A stretch of 64,000 nt of DNA from CAZJLP01 sp964546955 (GCA_964546955.1 CAZJLP010000016.1:1-64000), one strand, 5' to 3'. Numbered from the stretch's first letter, positions 1-8,166 are shown. Notes: generated by a model not told the origin, from the sequence alone. A program made the numbers and translations.

Positions 1-193
1 CGGGCGACCTTTCCTTTTCGAAAAAGGTTCGAAGATAGTTCAGTAGAGAGCACCAATTAGGAGCTTCATATTACTGACGGTAGGGAAGCAGGGGCCTAGC
101 ATGGAGAAAGCCGGACTTCATACCTTCTGGCCATCAAGCACTCAGCTGATCGCCTGCGAGGACTGTTCGCTCTACTGACTGTTCACTCCGACG

Positions 194-691
194 TTACTTT
201 TTCTCGCGGAGAGCTACGGCCAAGACTCGCTTGTGACCTTTGACCTCAGTCATGAAATCAAGCGATATCGGCTTGTTCGCGAGGCTTTCATCTGCGCTCC
301 AGAATCCCATAATCGACCAGCCGTCCTCTGTGATGAACAGCGGTTTTCCTTTGGACTCCTGCATTGAAAGTGAGTTCTCGGGAAATGACGGCAAGGTTGA
401 AACCATGCTTTGCCCTTCTCGCGCGAACACGACCTTGATTTGGGGCCCCTCCTTATGCCACAGAACTTCCATCTGGTGATTGCCACCGAGCGAAGCAACC
501 GTGGAGAAACTCGGCTTTCCTACTTGGACTCCGTCCACATACGAAATTAGGCCGATTTCATACCTCGATTCTTTAGCCATATGTGGGACCTGAAAGGCGA
601 GGCTACTTACGCCTAGGAGCGAACGAAGTGGCGTATCGGCAGCGAAGCATGACGCGCCTGCTACGAGCAAAAGGACGACAAGTTGTTTCAT
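194..691 (-). CDS. Secreted protein of unknown function
   Basis: Encodes 165 aa when started at the internal ATG at 691, which is followed by a typical signal peptide (basic residue at 3, hydrophobic VVLLLVAG, small residues SCFA near residue 18). The reading frame stays open upstream to 778, but that extension has no export signal and would bury the signal peptide. The mature part looks like a small beta-rich domain with a short motif around EVLWHKEGPQIKV; I recognise no family. No convincing Shine-Dalgarno precedes the start. Base composition is visibly less GC-rich than most of the window. It is a single gene without close neighbours on its strand. Confidence 0.6.
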   Translation of the reverse strand: MKQLVVLLLVAGASCFAADTPLRSLLGVSSLAFQVPHMAKESRYEIGLISYVDGVQVGKPSFSTVASLGGNHQMEVLWHKEGPQIKVVFAREGQSMVSTLPSFPENSLSMQESKGKPLFITEDGWSIMGFWSADESLANKPISLDFMTEVKGHKRVLAVALREKK

Positions 692-1202
692 GGTTTGTGA
701 CTTAAGAGTGCTGAACGAGTGCAATGCCGCGAGGTGAAACGGGTCGACCGAGGCTAACTTATGTGGCCGCGCCATCAAGTAATCAACTGACCGGGCATTT
801 GCTTCGTGCCTCTATACCGGCGGCGTAGCAGGTCCCAGCCTGCCGCCTAGCTGAAGCTGGCGGGTTTTTCGAAAGAGGAACCCATAGGCGGCTGTTTCGC
901 ATACTAGATCGTCGGCTCTAGCGCCTTGTCGGACTTTTCCTTCCCCCGCGGATTGCGCTCAGCCTGCTCCATGCTAAGGCCCGGCTTGCCCGCCGCGTCT
1001 TAACCGCAGGCTGCGTGCTTGGTCGGCGATGCATATCGCCCGCTTGCTAAGCCGTCAGCGCCTCATATCGCCCGACCGGCTCTTGACGACTACATGACCC
1101 CACGCACCAAAGTGAAATCGTTACCTATTACTAATTAACGGCATACTTGAAACAAACGAGCAGGCGTCCGCACCAAAATAAATCGCGGGGCTCTGTTTTG
1201 AA
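692..1202. other. Gene-free stretch with scattered hairpins
   Basis: No convincing coding frame on either strand. It holds a terminator-like hairpin on the plus strand (listed separately) and a pair of related sequences at about 1022-1070, where a 6-bp stem with loop GCAT (GGCGAT/ATCGCC) is followed by a second ATATCGCCCG and by CGACC, able to pair with an upstream GGTCGG. Promoters for the divergent flanking genes must lie here, but I cannot place them. Confidence 0.5.
843..869 (+). terminator. Terminator-like hairpin without an upstream gene
   Basis: CCGCC and AGC (one bulged T between them) pair with GCT and GGCGG around a TGAA loop, followed by five T residues at 865-869. This is a plausible intrinsic terminator read on the plus strand. 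The nearest plus-strand gene lies downstream, so the terminated transcript would be a short non-coding one or an attenuated leader. Confidence 0.4.
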
Positions 1203-1706
1203 ATGCAAAACAACCTAAGCCCACACAACTCCTCCGACACGGGATCGTGTTTTATCCTCGTGGTCGACGACAGCGAGGATGCGACTTTCCTCCTCCGACG
1301 ATTGCTGAAGAAGGCCGGGGTCAACGGACCGGTCGAGCACGTTCCAGACGGCGAAGCGGCAATTTGTTTTTTGGAAGAAAGGATGAAGCCTGGCGGATGC
1401 ATGCCGCTCTTCATACTGCTTGATGTCAACATGCCGAAAAAAAGCGGCTTTGAAGTTCTCCACTGGATACGCAGCCAACCTCAGTTGGAAGACTTGGTGG
1501 TAATCATGGTGAGCACGTCTGGCGAAGAACCCGAAGTGAAGAAAGCGTATGAGTTGGGCGTAGACTGCTATCTGATTAAAAACCCCGACTCCGCGGTATT
1601 TACGCACATCTATGCCGTGGCGATCGAGATCAAGTCCCGGCGAAAAAAACGCGCTGAGGCTGGCGAAGCATTGTCGCGCTACAGCGTCAAACCGCTGAAG
1701 GGATAG
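1203..1706 (+). CDS. Single-domain response regulator (CheY/Rcp1-like)
   Basis: A 167-aa stand-alone receiver domain. Visible receiver residues are the acidic pair Asp22-Asp23 in LVVDDSED, phospho-acceptor Asp74 in LLDVNMPKKSG, the Ser/Thr switch in VSTS (about 104-106) and the conserved Lys126 in LIKNP. There is no output domain; the C-terminal tail (about 145-167) is basic. Long spacing between strand 1 and the phospho-Asp with a GVNGPVEHVPDGEAAICFL segment is typical of Rcp1-type regulators that pair with phytochrome or other hybrid kinases. No kinase gene is adjacent; those at 8.2-11.5 kb are candidates only by proximity. Confidence 0.9.
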   Translation: MQNNLSPHNSSDTGSCFILVVDDSEDATFLLRRLLKKAGVNGPVEHVPDGEAAICFLEERMKPGGCMPLFILLDVNMPKKSGFEVLHWIRSQPQLEDLVVIMVSTSGEEPEVKKAYELGVDCYLIKNPDSAVFTHIYAVAIEIKSRRKKRAEAGEALSRYSVKPLKG

Positions 1707-1929
1707 GTACGAACGATCAATTGACGGTCGTTTCTCACCCGAACGGCCGGGAATTTCCGTTATTACCTGCGATCGCGTCGAGGCTGGTTCGGTCCTAGCC
1801 CCGGTCATCGATTTGCGAGGGGCATGGTTTTCCTCGGACGTTGTCCGGCTCGTTGATACTCCGCGGGCCGCCGCTGCTGGCGCTCATGAATTTGCCCGAG
1901 TAGGCCCGTTTGGGCCTAGTGTTTCTGAG

Positions 1930-2084
1930 GCGGGCATCCGGTGCCTGCCCTGTTCGTGTGCTGGCTGGCGAAACCGGGTTGCTAGCTACTTCGCGGGCAC
2001 CGTTAATTGTCCTATCCGCCACCCGGGCGGTCGTTTCGACAGTTGTACCCTTGCGCCGTCTCGGTCGATTGAGGCGGCGCAAGG
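1930..2084. other. Cluster of hairpins, possible structured RNA
   Basis: Successive stems: GGCGGGCA with TGCCTGCC (1930-1950, one G-T pair); CCGCC with GGCGG near 2017-2030; and a strong 14-bp stem 2049-2062 with 2071-2084 (left arm CCTTGCGCCGTCTC, right arm GAGGCGGCGCAAGG, one G-T pair, 8-nt loop). No T-tract follows, so this is not an ordinary terminator. I match it to no known RNA family by eye. Confidence 0.4.
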
Positions 2085-2255
2085 CGCACCGGGTCCGAGA
2101 AACTCGCGCGAAGGAGGAGGGCAGCCGTTGCCGGGTAGGCCGGTCCTCACAGCTTCCTGACAGCGTCTTTCTGCGGACAAGGGGTTTCGGCATTCACCCG
2201 CGCGACTATTTTAGGAATGATCGGGTGGCGGATTTCCAGGGCCGGCTGATGTGTT

Positions 2256-2292
2256 GCGATTTGTTGTCCGGTTTGCGCGCGAACGGAAGCTA
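2256..2292 (+). repeat. 37-bp direct repeat, copy 1
   Basis: Matches 3150-3186 at 34 of 37 positions; the only differences are three consecutive bases (GTT here, CCC in copy 2) after GCGATTT. The shared core CGGTTTGCGCGCGAACGG holds an imperfect palindrome. This copy ends 58 bp before the desaturase start. Confidence 0.8.
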
Positions 2293-2350
2293 AGACCCGA
2301 GGCCGGGCTCGTCATCTGGCGAGCACCGCACACGTCGAAGCGAATTACGC

Positions 2351-3121
2351 ATGCATTCCTCGGGAAAAAACACGTTGGCGGACACGGGCGCGGTGGTGGT
2401 CACCGACGCCCAGGTTTTCATCGCTAATCTCGGATGGCACCTCTTCCTTTATTGCGCGGCTGCAGGGGGAGCTTATCTAGTCTTTCACGTGCTGCTTAAA
2501 CGCTGGCTTGCCGGCCGGCAGATCCAGCAGCGTCAGCCTTCCAGAGCCGCTATTCGGCGAGATATTTTGTACAGCCTGAGCTCGGTGGTTGTTTTCGCCC
2601 TTGTCGGCGTGCTGAGCCGCCAGTTGGCGCTGCACGGATGGACAAAACTCTATTTCCGCGTCGATCGCTACGGGTGGCCCTACTTCTGGTTTTCGTTGGT
2701 CGCGCTGATTGTGCTGCACGACACGTGGTTCTACTGGACTCACCGCCTGATGCATTGGCGGCGATTGTTCCCGATCATGCACCGCGTGCATCACTTAAGC
2801 CACACGCCGACCCCGTGGTCTGCGTTGGCGTTTCACCCCACCGAGGCGTTGGTGCAGGCGCTTGTTTTCCCGCTCGCAGCGATGTTGTTGCCGCTACACC
2901 CGTCCGTTGCGCTGCTGTGGTTGATCTATATGATCGTGATCAATGCGTGGGGTCATCTCGGTTTCGAGCTGCTCCCCGCGGGTTTTCGGCGTCATCCGGT
3001 GTTTCGCTGGCATAACACGACGACCCACCACGACATGCACCACCGGCATGTTAACGGAAACTATAGCCTCTACTTCAACTTCTGGGACAGGGTGATGCGG
3101 ACGAATCACCCCGACTATTGA
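2351..3121 (+). CDS. Sterol desaturase / fatty acid hydroxylase superfamily protein
   Basis: A 256-aa integral membrane di-iron oxygenase-type protein. Histidine clusters expected to bind two iron atoms are visible in order: H123-D-T-W-F-Y-W-T-H131-R-L-M-H135, H144-R-V-H-H148, H151 and H162, and H216-H-D-M-H-H221. Hydrophobic segments lie at about 24-50, 72-90, 110-125 and 165-200. The family hydroxylates or desaturates lipids, sterols or hopanoids at the membrane; the substrate cannot be read from sequence. The gene sits alone between two copies of a 37-bp repeat. ATG at 2351 is the first start in frame; the N-terminal 20 residues are hydrophilic. Confidence 0.88.
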   Translation: MHSSGKNTLADTGAVVVTDAQVFIANLGWHLFLYCAAAGGAYLVFHVLLKRWLAGRQIQQRQPSRAAIRRDILYSLSSVVVFALVGVLSRQLALHGWTKLYFRVDRYGWPYFWFSLVALIVLHDTWFYWTHRLMHWRRLFPIMHRVHHLSHTPTPWSALAFHPTEALVQALVFPLAAMLLPLHPSVALLWLIYMIVINAWGHLGFELLPAGFRRHPVFRWHNTTTHHDMHHRHVNGNYSLYFNFWDRVMRTNHPDY

Positions 3122-3149
3122 ACCTGCGCCGCCACCGAGCGACGCACTT

Positions 3150-3186
3150 GCGATTTCCCGTCCGGTTTGCGCGCGAACGGAAGCTA
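3150..3186 (+). repeat. 37-bp direct repeat, copy 2
   Basis: Second copy of the 2256-2292 element, ending 11 bp before the sigma-factor start codon, so it lies in that gene's promoter or leader. The GGATAGGA that follows at 3187 may serve as ribosome binding site. Confidence 0.8.
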
Positions 3187-3197
3187 GGATAGGACCC

Positions 3198-4718
3198 ATG
3201 CCCATGCCCATGACCGACGACCAACTCCTGCGTGCGTACGCGGACGATCGCTCCGAGGAGGCATTTCGCGAACTTGTGCAACGGCATATCGCGATCGTAC
3301 ACGGTGTCGCACGCCGGCAGGCGGGCATCGATGCGCATCTGGCCGACGATGTGACGCAGCGGGTGTTCATCGCGCTCGCACGGAAAGCCAATTTGCTTCG
3401 GGAGCAGGCAACGCTGGTCGGCTGGCTTTACACCGCGGCGCGACTGGAAGCCGCTCGTGCGGTTCGGGCGGAAGCGAGGCGGCGCAACTGGGAAGAAAAG
3501 GCTGGCTCTATGAACTCTGGATCAACCGAAGAAACGCAGGCATCTTGGGAACAGCTCCGACCGGTGCTCGACGACGCCATGGCCCAGCTCGGCGAGGCGG
3601 ATCGGAATGTGGTTCTGCTGCGATTTTTCTCGGGACGATCGTTCGCCGAGGTCGGCCGCATTTTTCAAATCAGCGAAGACGCCGCGCGGAAACGCGTCGA
3701 GCGCGCGATCGAAAAACTCCACCACATTCTGGGCCGGCGCGGGATCGCTTCGACCGCCTCGGCGCTTGGCACGACTTTGGGCGCCCATGCGGCACCTGTG
3801 GTTGCGCACGAAGCGTTGGCTGCCATCACCGCTGCCGCGTGGCAGCAAGCCTCCATTGGTTCAGTGCTAAATCTAGGAATTTTTATGAGTTCAACGAAAC
3901 TGACGATGGCCGTGTCCGCGGCCGTGATCCTGCTCGCTGCGACGACGGTGATCAGAGAGATCGGTTTGCTAAGAATCGCGGAAAGCAGCCATGCCGCGGC
4001 CGTGTCCGAACTGGCCGCGCTCGCGCAGCGCTACGAAGCCGACCAGCGGGAGTTGGCCGTCGTGCAGCGGCAAAAGGTCGAGGCGGACGCGCGCGAGCGC
4101 CACATCGTCGCGACAATGGAAAATCCACTGCGGCCTCACCTGCAAGACCCGGAATACCGCGCGCAGGCCCGACTCGCCTCTCAGGCGCGGCGTCATCTCG
4201 AATTCCAGCGCTTTTATCGCGCGCGCCGGCTCTCTCCCGAGCAGATCGAACGTTTTGAGCAGATCATGGTGCGGCAGGATGAAGCCGCCCTCGACGGGCA
4301 AATCGCGCGCGATCTCGGACGGGATGAGCAGGCGGTGTATCGTCTCAGCGGCCCGGCGTGGAATTCAGCGATGAGGGATCTCCTTGGCGCGGACGGCATG
4401 AACCAGTTAAAAGACTATTTGCGCTCAAATGCCGTCCGAAACTTCGTGGATGGCATCGCGGCCAAGAGTTATGAAAGTGGCGAACCGATCACGCTCGAGC
4501 AGGCCGACCGACTCACGGCCTTGGCGCTCGCGCACGACTCGCTGTATCAGCAAGGCAAAGGCACCGATCCAAGTAAGGTGAGATGGAACGAGGTTTGGGA
4601 GCCGGCGACGAAGTTTCTCTCGCCGGAGCAGGTCGTTACCTTCGAAACAGCAGTTGAGGTCTGGTCTCTGCAAAAACGCATCAGCCTCGCCTTGAAAGCG
4701 GCCACGCCTACCAAGTGA
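3198..4718 (+). CDS. ECF sigma factor with fused transmembrane and C-terminal domain
   Basis: 506 aa. Region sigma2 spans about residues 15-95 (AFRELVQRH, DDVTQRVFIALARKA, GWLYTAARLEA) and sigma4 about 120-180 (LGEADRNVVLLRFFSGRSFAEVG, then helix-turn-helix ISEDAARKRVERAIEKL). A linker follows, then a hydrophobic segment at about 234-252 and a 250-residue C-terminal part, predicted extracytoplasmic if the sigma domains are in the cytoplasm. The C-terminal part starts with a coiled coil (about 262-310) and continues with a helical domain (RRLSPEQIERFEQIM, GEPITLEQADRL, FLSPEQVVTFE). Ordinary ECF factors are about 170-200 aa, so this is a membrane-tethered form. It overlaps the next gene by 4 bp (ATGA). 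An internal ATG at 3885 precedes the TM segment and could give a separate product. Confidence 0.85.
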   Translation: MPMPMTDDQLLRAYADDRSEEAFRELVQRHIAIVHGVARRQAGIDAHLADDVTQRVFIALARKANLLREQATLVGWLYTAARLEAARAVRAEARRRNWEEKAGSMNSGSTEETQASWEQLRPVLDDAMAQLGEADRNVVLLRFFSGRSFAEVGRIFQISEDAARKRVERAIEKLHHILGRRGIASTASALGTTLGAHAAPVVAHEALAAITAAAWQQASIGSVLNLGIFMSSTKLTMAVSAAVILLAATTVIREIGLLRIAESSHAAAVSELAALAQRYEADQRELAVVQRQKVEADARERHIVATMENPLRPHLQDPEYRAQARLASQARRHLEFQRFYRARRLSPEQIERFEQIMVRQDEAALDGQIARDLGRDEQAVYRLSGPAWNSAMRDLLGADGMNQLKDYLRSNAVRNFVDGIAAKSYESGEPITLEQADRLTALALAHDSLYQQGKGTDPSKVRWNEVWEPATKFLSPEQVVTFETAVEVWSLQKRISLALKAATPTK

Positions 4719-5569
4719 TGAATGCGCGGTTTCTAATGCTTTTGACGGCACTGGCGGCCGCGGTGGCGGCCGGTGGCTATCATTGGAAACTAAAGCAAAC
4801 GCGCTCGAGCCTGGAGACCGAGCGGGCGCGAGCGTTGCACGACATGGCCGAGAGGCGCCGGCTGGCCGACGAGGCCTTACGGGAGGTCGCCGTCGCACAA
4901 GGTGAGTTGCAAGCGCTGCTCGCGGATCGGATGAACCGCCCAGGTTCGGCAGCAGCGTCCGGCCTGCGATCGCCGTCGGAGAGCCGCATGCCCACACCGC
5001 CACCGAAGCCCCCAGTGATCCCGCCGAACTCGGAACTGCGCCGCCTACAGGTGCAGGCCTTCGTCAGCGACCAGCGGCTGCGCTACGCCGGACTGCTCAA
5101 ACGTGTCGGCTTCACGCAGGAAAAACTGCAGGTCTTTGACCGTATTCTTGGTTCATGGCAGCAAGTGATGCTGGATAATCCACAATCCGAAGCGGTCCGG
5201 CAACATGCACGAGAGACTCGTGATACCCAACTGAAGGAGCTGTTCGGATCACACTACGAGCAATGGGTTGATGCCAATCGCAATGAACCCGCGCGGGCAA
5301 TCGTCGCGGAGATTGTGCAGAAGACGTTTCAGGGTTCCGGCGCATTGACGACGGCGCAGGCGGAAGAACTCACCCGCATCGTCGCCCAGCATCGCATCCC
5401 ACCACCGAAAGCACCGGGCGGCACTTCTCCTGGCTACGACTGGGACCGAATCGTGAGCGATGCGGAAAGTCTCTTGGCCGACCGGCAGATCGACGACTTC
5501 ATCGCCGCCATCGAGTACCGCCGCGCTACCGACAGAATGTCGGCTATTGCGGCAAAGAAAAAGCGATAG
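4715..5569 (+). CDS. Membrane-anchored partner of the fused sigma factor
   Basis: 284 aa, start ATG overlapping the sigma-factor stop. Residues 3-20 form an N-terminal membrane anchor (LMLLTALAAAVAAGGY), followed by a coiled coil (about 25-70), a Pro-rich linker (about 85-107) and a helical domain from about 110. That domain matches the C-terminal domain of the upstream sigma factor by eye: VGFTQEKLQVFDRIL with RLSPEQIERFEQIM; LKELFGSHYEQW with MRDLLGADGMNQL; GALTTAQAEELTRIV with GEPITLEQADRLTAL; YDWDRIV and RQIDDF with the matching WNEVW and EQVVTF. I infer a paralogous extracytoplasmic domain that may pair with the sigma-linked one. No catalytic motif is visible. Confidence 0.8.
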   Translation: MMNARFLMLLTALAAAVAAGGYHWKLKQTRSSLETERARALHDMAERRRLADEALREVAVAQGELQALLADRMNRPGSAAASGLRSPSESRMPTPPPKPPVIPPNSELRRLQVQAFVSDQRLRYAGLLKRVGFTQEKLQVFDRILGSWQQVMLDNPQSEAVRQHARETRDTQLKELFGSHYEQWVDANRNEPARAIVAEIVQKTFQGSGALTTAQAEELTRIVAQHRIPPPKAPGGTSPGYDWDRIVSDAESLLADRQIDDFIAAIEYRRATDRMSAIAAKKKR

Positions 5570-5582
5570 CCTGAGGGGTGTT

Positions 5583-5704
5583 CTCCTGCTCTTACTCCAA
5601 CTCGTTCTCTATCGCAATCACGCCCCTGGAGGGAAAGCGATGCGTCTAGTGCTCTGGTGTCTGGGGGAGCGAGAACGAGTAGGAGTCAGAGAATGAGAAC
5701 GATG
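5583..5704. repeat. Palindromic intergenic repeat, family A copy 1
   Basis: Left arm at 5583-5609 (CTCCTGCTC...CTCGTTCTC) and right arm at 5670-5704 (CGAGAACGAGTAGGAG...GAGAACGATG) are imperfect inverted repeats around about 60 bp. The same arms occur at 41495-41621. No coding capacity. It lies between convergent genes and may form a large hairpin. Confidence 0.75.
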
Positions 5705-5776
5705 GCGGCGCGGGATTGATTCCGGACCTTGTTGGCGCCCACACTATGGCCCGGGGCGATGATCTCGCCCTATGCC

Positions 5777-7456
5777 TCATCGTTGGCTTTGCCCAGTTTT
5801 TTTACCTTCCTCGATCCGTCGCTGAAGCTCTGCTAGTCCTTGTTTTTGCGAAACGGTCATGCGCGGCCGCTGCGCCTGCCGCTTCAGGACCTCAGCGATG
5901 GCAGCCTCGGCGTCGGTCCAGCGTTGTTGAAGGACGCAGATGATGGCGTAGTGATAAAACGGTGACAACTGGTCGGGCGCCCGTTGCATGTGCTCGCGGC
6001 AGAGCCGCTCGGCTTCAGCCAGATTGCCGGCATCCACCTCCAGGAGCACCTGGTTCTGCAACATGAACAGAGACTCAGGATCGAGTTGGCGGGCTTCGCG
6101 TGCCAGAGCGACCGCTTCCGGAAGCTGGCCGTTCTTGGCCAGAATCCGGGACTTCATGTAGGAAAACAGCGCGACCTTTCCGACGCTGCGCTCGGAGAGG
6201 GCGGCGAGCGTGTAGCTATTTTCCCAGGCGCCCACTTGAGCGTGGCAGATGATTCCGAGCATTGCGGCCCACAGCGCGACTCCCACCGGAATGACGCGGC
6301 GCCAGAGCGGTTGCACGCTCGGGTTTCGCAGCATGGTTTTCACCAGCGTGATCCCCATGATAAGCAATCCGAGCATGGGCCCGTAGGCATAGCGATCCGC
6401 AAAGCCATGAACCCCGATTTGAACGAAGCCGATTACAGGAAGCAACCCGACCAGGAAGAAGAGCCAGCCATAAAGGACGCTTTTGCCAGTAAAACGCCGC
6501 AAGCTCCACGCGCCCGCCGTGATGGCGGCGAGCAGAGCCAGGTGGAGGACCAGCCGCGCTGCGTTCCATTCGCGAGCGAACGGGTAGAGCACCGACAAGT
6601 CGAGGGGATAGATGAAATGGGTCAGGTGAGCCACGTAGCCGTGGGCGGCAGTAGCGACTTTGTCGGCCACGCTGATTCCGTGCACCATCGTCGTGGCGCC
6701 TCCTTTGGACTGGGCCGCATACGTCGCGATCGAAAACAGCAGCGCCAGCAAGGCGTAAGGCCAGAGACGGAACGCGGTGCGGAAAACGGTCTCTCGATTG
6801 ATCGCAGGCTGTTCGAGCGCGCTCTCCTCTTGATCCGCCCGCACCCAGTCTAGAAGCAGGAGCAGCACCGGCAGCGTGACGAACATTCCTTTGGAGCAAA
6901 GCGAGGCGAAGTAGGTCGCGAACGAAGCGACCCAAAACCATCGCTGTTTGCCTGGTGCGTTGCTGGGATTGCGAGCCGCCAAGTAGGCGAGAATGGAGAG
7001 GAGGGCGAAAAACGTGGAGAGGGTGGTCTTGCGCTGCGAAACCCACGCCACTGCTTCGACCAAGGCAGGGTGCAGGGCGAACAGCGCGCCCGCGGCGAAA
7101 CCGCACCACCGACTGCGGAAGAGGCGGCTGAAGAGGAGCGCGACGAGCATGGCATTGGCGGCGTGCAGGGACGCGTTCACCAATGCTTCCGGTCCCGGAC
7201 GACCGCCGAACAGTTGGAACGTCGCCATATGCGAAATCCACGTCAGTGGATGATAGTTTGCGAAGTGGGACGTGGTCCATGCCCAGCGGATGTTCTCCCA
7301 CGTGAGTCCCGTCGCGACGTGCGGATTCTCGTACGTGTACCCGAAGTCGTCGTAGTCGACAAAGTCGTGCCCGCGGACCTGGAAATAAAGCGCCGCTACA
7401 ATCAGCCCGGGCACGATCCAGAAGGCGTGCTTTTTCCAAATGGAGGGAAGATCCAT
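5777..7456 (-). CDS. TMTC-like polytopic membrane protein with TPR tail
   Basis: 559 aa. The N-terminal part has the acidic motif D-Y-D-D (FVDYDDFGYTYENP, about 33-45) after the first TM helix, then ENIRWAW and YHPLTWISHM, all typical of bacterial relatives of TMTC/Pmt-type protein O-mannosyltransferases (GT-C fold). About ten hydrophobic helices follow to residue 400. The C-terminal 150 residues carry TPR-like helices (LPEAVALAREARQLDPES, LAEAERLCREHMQRAPDQ, WTDAEAAIAEVLKR). In this family the TPR part is thought to bind the acceptor protein; the actual donor and acceptor here are unknown. It is monocistronic; ATG at 7456 is the natural start. Confidence 0.8.
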   Translation of the reverse strand: MDLPSIWKKHAFWIVPGLIVAALYFQVRGHDFVDYDDFGYTYENPHVATGLTWENIRWAWTTSHFANYHPLTWISHMATFQLFGGRPGPEALVNASLHAANAMLVALLFSRLFRSRWCGFAAGALFALHPALVEAVAWVSQRKTTLSTFFALLSILAYLAARNPSNAPGKQRWFWVASFATYFASLCSKGMFVTLPVLLLLLDWVRADQEESALEQPAINRETVFRTAFRLWPYALLALLFSIATYAAQSKGGATTMVHGISVADKVATAAHGYVAHLTHFIYPLDLSVLYPFAREWNAARLVLHLALLAAITAGAWSLRRFTGKSVLYGWLFFLVGLLPVIGFVQIGVHGFADRYAYGPMLGLLIMGITLVKTMLRNPSVQPLWRRVIPVGVALWAAMLGIICHAQVGAWENSYTLAALSERSVGKVALFSYMKSRILAKNGQLPEAVALAREARQLDPESLFMLQNQVLLEVDAGNLAEAERLCREHMQRAPDQLSPFYHYAIICVLQQRWTDAEAAIAEVLKRQAQRPRMTVSQKQGLAELQRRIEEGKKTGQSQR

Positions 7457-7632
7457 GTCGCGTTTCAGCGATGACAGAACTTCAGGAGCGGTCCCAGCTC
7501 AAAGCTGCCAGGGCAGGTAGGGCTGAGCCAACTGAGAGGGTGGAACGCGACCTCCGGGTGCGTTGGTCTTAGCTGGGTTGCCGAAAGGACCCACGCCCAA
7601 CAAGCGCGCTCGGAAGAACGCGCTCCACCTGC

Positions 7633-8046
7633 TTAAGAGCTTCGCTGGACCGTTCCGTAGGCGAGCGCTTCGGCCGCGGTGTCCAGGTACTCGCGGAACT
7701 GGGTTACCTTCCCCTCGCGGATCGTGAAAGCCATCGCCCAGTGCGCCTCGTACGCACGCTGCGTTTGTTTTACGCGGAGATGGTACCAACCGAGCGCCAC
7801 CACGCGATCGCCGGTTGCGAAGAACTCACGCGGTTCGAACGCGAGAAAGTCCATCGTTTCCGCGAGGATCTGAAGGAAGCGCGTGACACCGCCATGGCCG
7901 CGGTGCGTGCCCGCCTGCGGAAACAGACCGTCTCCCGGAAGCGTCCATTCGACTTCGGGCGAGAGGAGAGCAAGGAAAGCGGGAATGTTACCACGGCCGA
8001 ACGCTGCGTAGGCGGCTTGAACGATTTGAATGTTGGACGAAGACAT
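7633..8046 (-). CDS. SnoaL-like / NTF2-fold protein
   Basis: 137 aa. The cone-shaped NTF2-like fold is suggested by the opening helix IVQAAYAAFGRGNIPAFLALLSPEVEW, the GLFPQAGTHRGHGGVTRFLQ segment and the closing strands WAMAFTIREGKVTQFREYLDTAAEALAYG. Family members include ketosteroid isomerase-type enzymes, limonene-epoxide hydrolases and binding proteins, so no reaction can be assigned. Starts with ATG at 8046; single gene, about 120 bp from the end of the kinase operon on the same strand. Confidence 0.85.
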   Translation of the reverse strand: MSSSNIQIVQAAYAAFGRGNIPAFLALLSPEVEWTLPGDGLFPQAGTHRGHGGVTRFLQILAETMDFLAFEPREFFATGDRVVALGWYHLRVKQTQRAYEAHWAMAFTIREGKVTQFREYLDTAAEALAYGTVQRSS

Positions 8047-8166
8047 CGGAAAAGTAGCGAATGCTGGCGAGTTGGGTTGGCAGAGAAAGTACGTTTGACG
8101 CCGCGATCTGGATGCGACGCGTCGGCTAAGCCGTCATTCGGCTGCCTATTGCCTATCGGTCCACCT

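Larger units (their letters stand above)
1707..2350. other. Gene-free, hairpin-rich stretch
   Basis: Open frames exist on both strands here (for example 1910-2293 plus, 1795-2193 minus), but their translations are Arg/Pro/Ser-rich, overlap each other and resemble no protein I know, so I leave them out. Several compact inverted repeats occur between 1904 and 2084, listed separately, and the stretch ends in a 37-bp element repeated at 3150. Confidence 0.5.

Noticed and set aside
692..1202. Possible integron cassette with attC sites around the first gene
   Set aside because: No pair of matching GTTRRRY and RYYYAAC core sites and no integrase was found.
1795..2293. Overlapping open frames on both strands read as proteins
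   Set aside because: Translations are Arg/Pro/Ser-rich, mutually overlapping and cover strong hairpins; no start with a ribosome site and no known motif.
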